Source: Mycobacterium gordonae (GTDB lineage Bacteria; Actinomycetota; Actinomycetes; Mycobacteriales; Mycobacteriaceae). From it: a stretch of 64,000 nucleotides of DNA. Each line of letters starts with the position of its first letter. Position 1 is the stretch's first letter. The notes beneath the pieces were generated by a model that worked only from the letters and a program-made list of their open reading frames with translations, searched no databases and had not been told where the DNA came from. The position numbers and the translations under genes are program-made. Below, piece by piece: positions 63,272 through 64,000 of this stretch. Location of the stretch: contig NZ_LKTM01000001.1 of the NCBI RefSeq assembly GCF_001417955.2, positions 391,118 through 455,117 on the forward strand, in the 5' to 3' direction.

Positions 63272-64000
63272 ATGCTCGAACATGTGTTCGATCTACTGGG
63301 ATTCTCGCAGGTGGACCCGGGTGCCACCGAAGCCGAACTGGTCGCGCGCATCACCGAGTTGGAGCAGGTGAAATCCGCGGCGGCTGCGGGGCAGGCGCGG
63401 GCGGCGGCCGCCCTGGATGCCGCCCGGCGTGCCGCGGAATCGGCCGCGGGAGTGCCGGCGGGCAAGCGGGGCCGCGGGGTGGCCAGCGAGGTCGCCCTGG
63501 CGCGCCGCGATTCCCCCGCCCGCGGGGGCCGGCACCTCGGATTCGCCAAAGCCTTGGTGCACGAGATGCCCCACACCCTGGCCGCGCTGGAACACGGCGC
63601 GCTCAGCGAATGGCGCGCCACCCTGATCGTGCGGGAATCGGCCTGCCTGGACGTCGAGGACCGCCGCACGCTGGACCGCGAACTGTGCGCCGAGATGGAC
63701 ACGCTGGCGGGCCTGGGTGACACACGGATCACCGCCGCGGCCCAAAAGATCGCCTACCGCCTGAACGCCCGCGCCGTCGTCGAGCGGGCCGCCCAAGCCC
63801 CCGCCGACCGCACCGTCACCATCCGCCCGGCGCCGGACACCATGACCTGGGTCAGCATCCTGCTGCCCGTCGCCCAGGGCGTCGGGGTCTACGCCGCGCT
63901 ACGCCGCACCGCCGACACCACCGTCGACGGCCGCTCCCGCGGACAAGTCATGGCCGACACCGCCTTCGAACGCATCACCGCCACCCCCGCCACCACCCCG
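63272..64000 (+). CDS. DUF222 (13E12-repeat) protein, 3' end beyond the window
   Basis: First 243 residues of a DUF222 protein, usually followed by an HNH endonuclease domain that lies beyond the edge. MLEHVFDLLGFSQVDPGATEAELVARITELEQVKSAAAAGQARAAAAL, LGFAKALVHEMPHTLAALEHGALSEWRATLIVRESA, and FERITATPATTP. These genes are dispersed in mycobacteria as REP13E12. ATG 63272 is inside the SOS box region; in-frame GTG 63284 is alternative. DNA-damage-inducible expression is implied. Confidence 0.9.
   Translation, partial: MLEHVFDLLGFSQVDPGATEAELVARITELEQVKSAAAAGQARAAAALDAARRAAESAAGVPAGKRGRGVASEVALARRDSPARGGRHLGFAKALVHEMPHTLAALEHGALSEWRATLIVRESACLDVEDRRTLDRELCAEMDTLAGLGDTRITAAAQKIAYRLNARAVVERAAQAPADRTVTIRPAPDTMTWVSILLPVAQGVGVYAALRRTADTTVDGRSRGQVMADTAFERITATPATTP
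63276..63291. promoter_or_regulatory. LexA (SOS) box
   Basis: TCGAACATGTGTTCGA, perfect match to the mycobacterial SOS consensus TCGAAC-N4-GTTCGA and perfectly symmetric. It overlaps the start of the DUF222 gene. Confidence 0.85.

Overview
This is mycobacterial chromosome: high GC, many GTG starts, an antigen 85 mycolyltransferase, PE-type proteins, several F420-dependent enzymes and FadE proteins. From memory of the M. tuberculosis gene order (not searched), the backbone is collinear with Rv0129c-Rv0154c: fbpC, htdZ (Rv0130), fadE1, fgd2, a GNAT enzyme (Rv0133), ephF, a TetR (Rv0135c), cyp138, msrA, Rv0138-Rv0142, a Clc channel (Rv0143c), a TetR (Rv0144), SAM methyltransferases (Rv0145/Rv0146), an aldehyde dehydrogenase (Rv0147), an SDR (Rv0148), a quinone reductase (Rv0149), PE proteins (Rv0151c/Rv0152c), ptbB (Rv0153c) and fadE2 (Rv0154c). 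The insertions, including a Dps like that of fast growers, suggest a Mycolicibacterium-type or other environmental mycobacterium.

Layout. 1-8.4 kb: fbpC (cut by the left edge), a MarR-controlled ABC efflux operon, a phosphoesterase, htdZ, fadE1, fgd2, a GNAT/SDR pair and a small acidic protein. 8.4-11.4 kb: a TetR divergent from a ferredoxin-reductase/DesA3 desaturase pair, resembling the DesT-DesCB arrangement. 11.4-18.1 kb: SRPBCC, LLM and DUF1214 proteins, a TetR, a sulfotransferase, ephF, and a zinc alcohol dehydrogenase next to a remnant TOBE gene. 18.2-36.8 kb: the Rv0135c-Rv0149 backbone with inserted dps, pirin, an extra methyltransferase, cupin, PPOX, DUF427 and a MerT-like membrane protein. 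36.8-47.8 kb: six tandem genes for PE proteins with a C-terminal PE-PPE serine-hydrolase domain, the fifth frameshifted; a seventh lies at 51.4-52.9 kb beyond ptbB and fadE2. 53-62.5 kb: a probable acyl-CoA/alcohol catabolic region with dehydrogenases, two thioesterases, an SMP-30 lactonase, a TetR, an LLM enzyme and an acyl-CoA dehydrogenase. Right edge: a tandem DUF427 protein and a DUF222 (13E12-type) gene with a perfect mycobacterial SOS box over its start.

The strongest non-coding signals are inverted repeats: paired GGTAC-N6-GTACC sites before cyp138, a MarR operator on its own promoter, a perfect GTTCAC palindrome over the start of the desaturase TetR, the LexA box, and two families of dispersed intergenic palindromes, one of which carries the stop codons of neighbouring genes.
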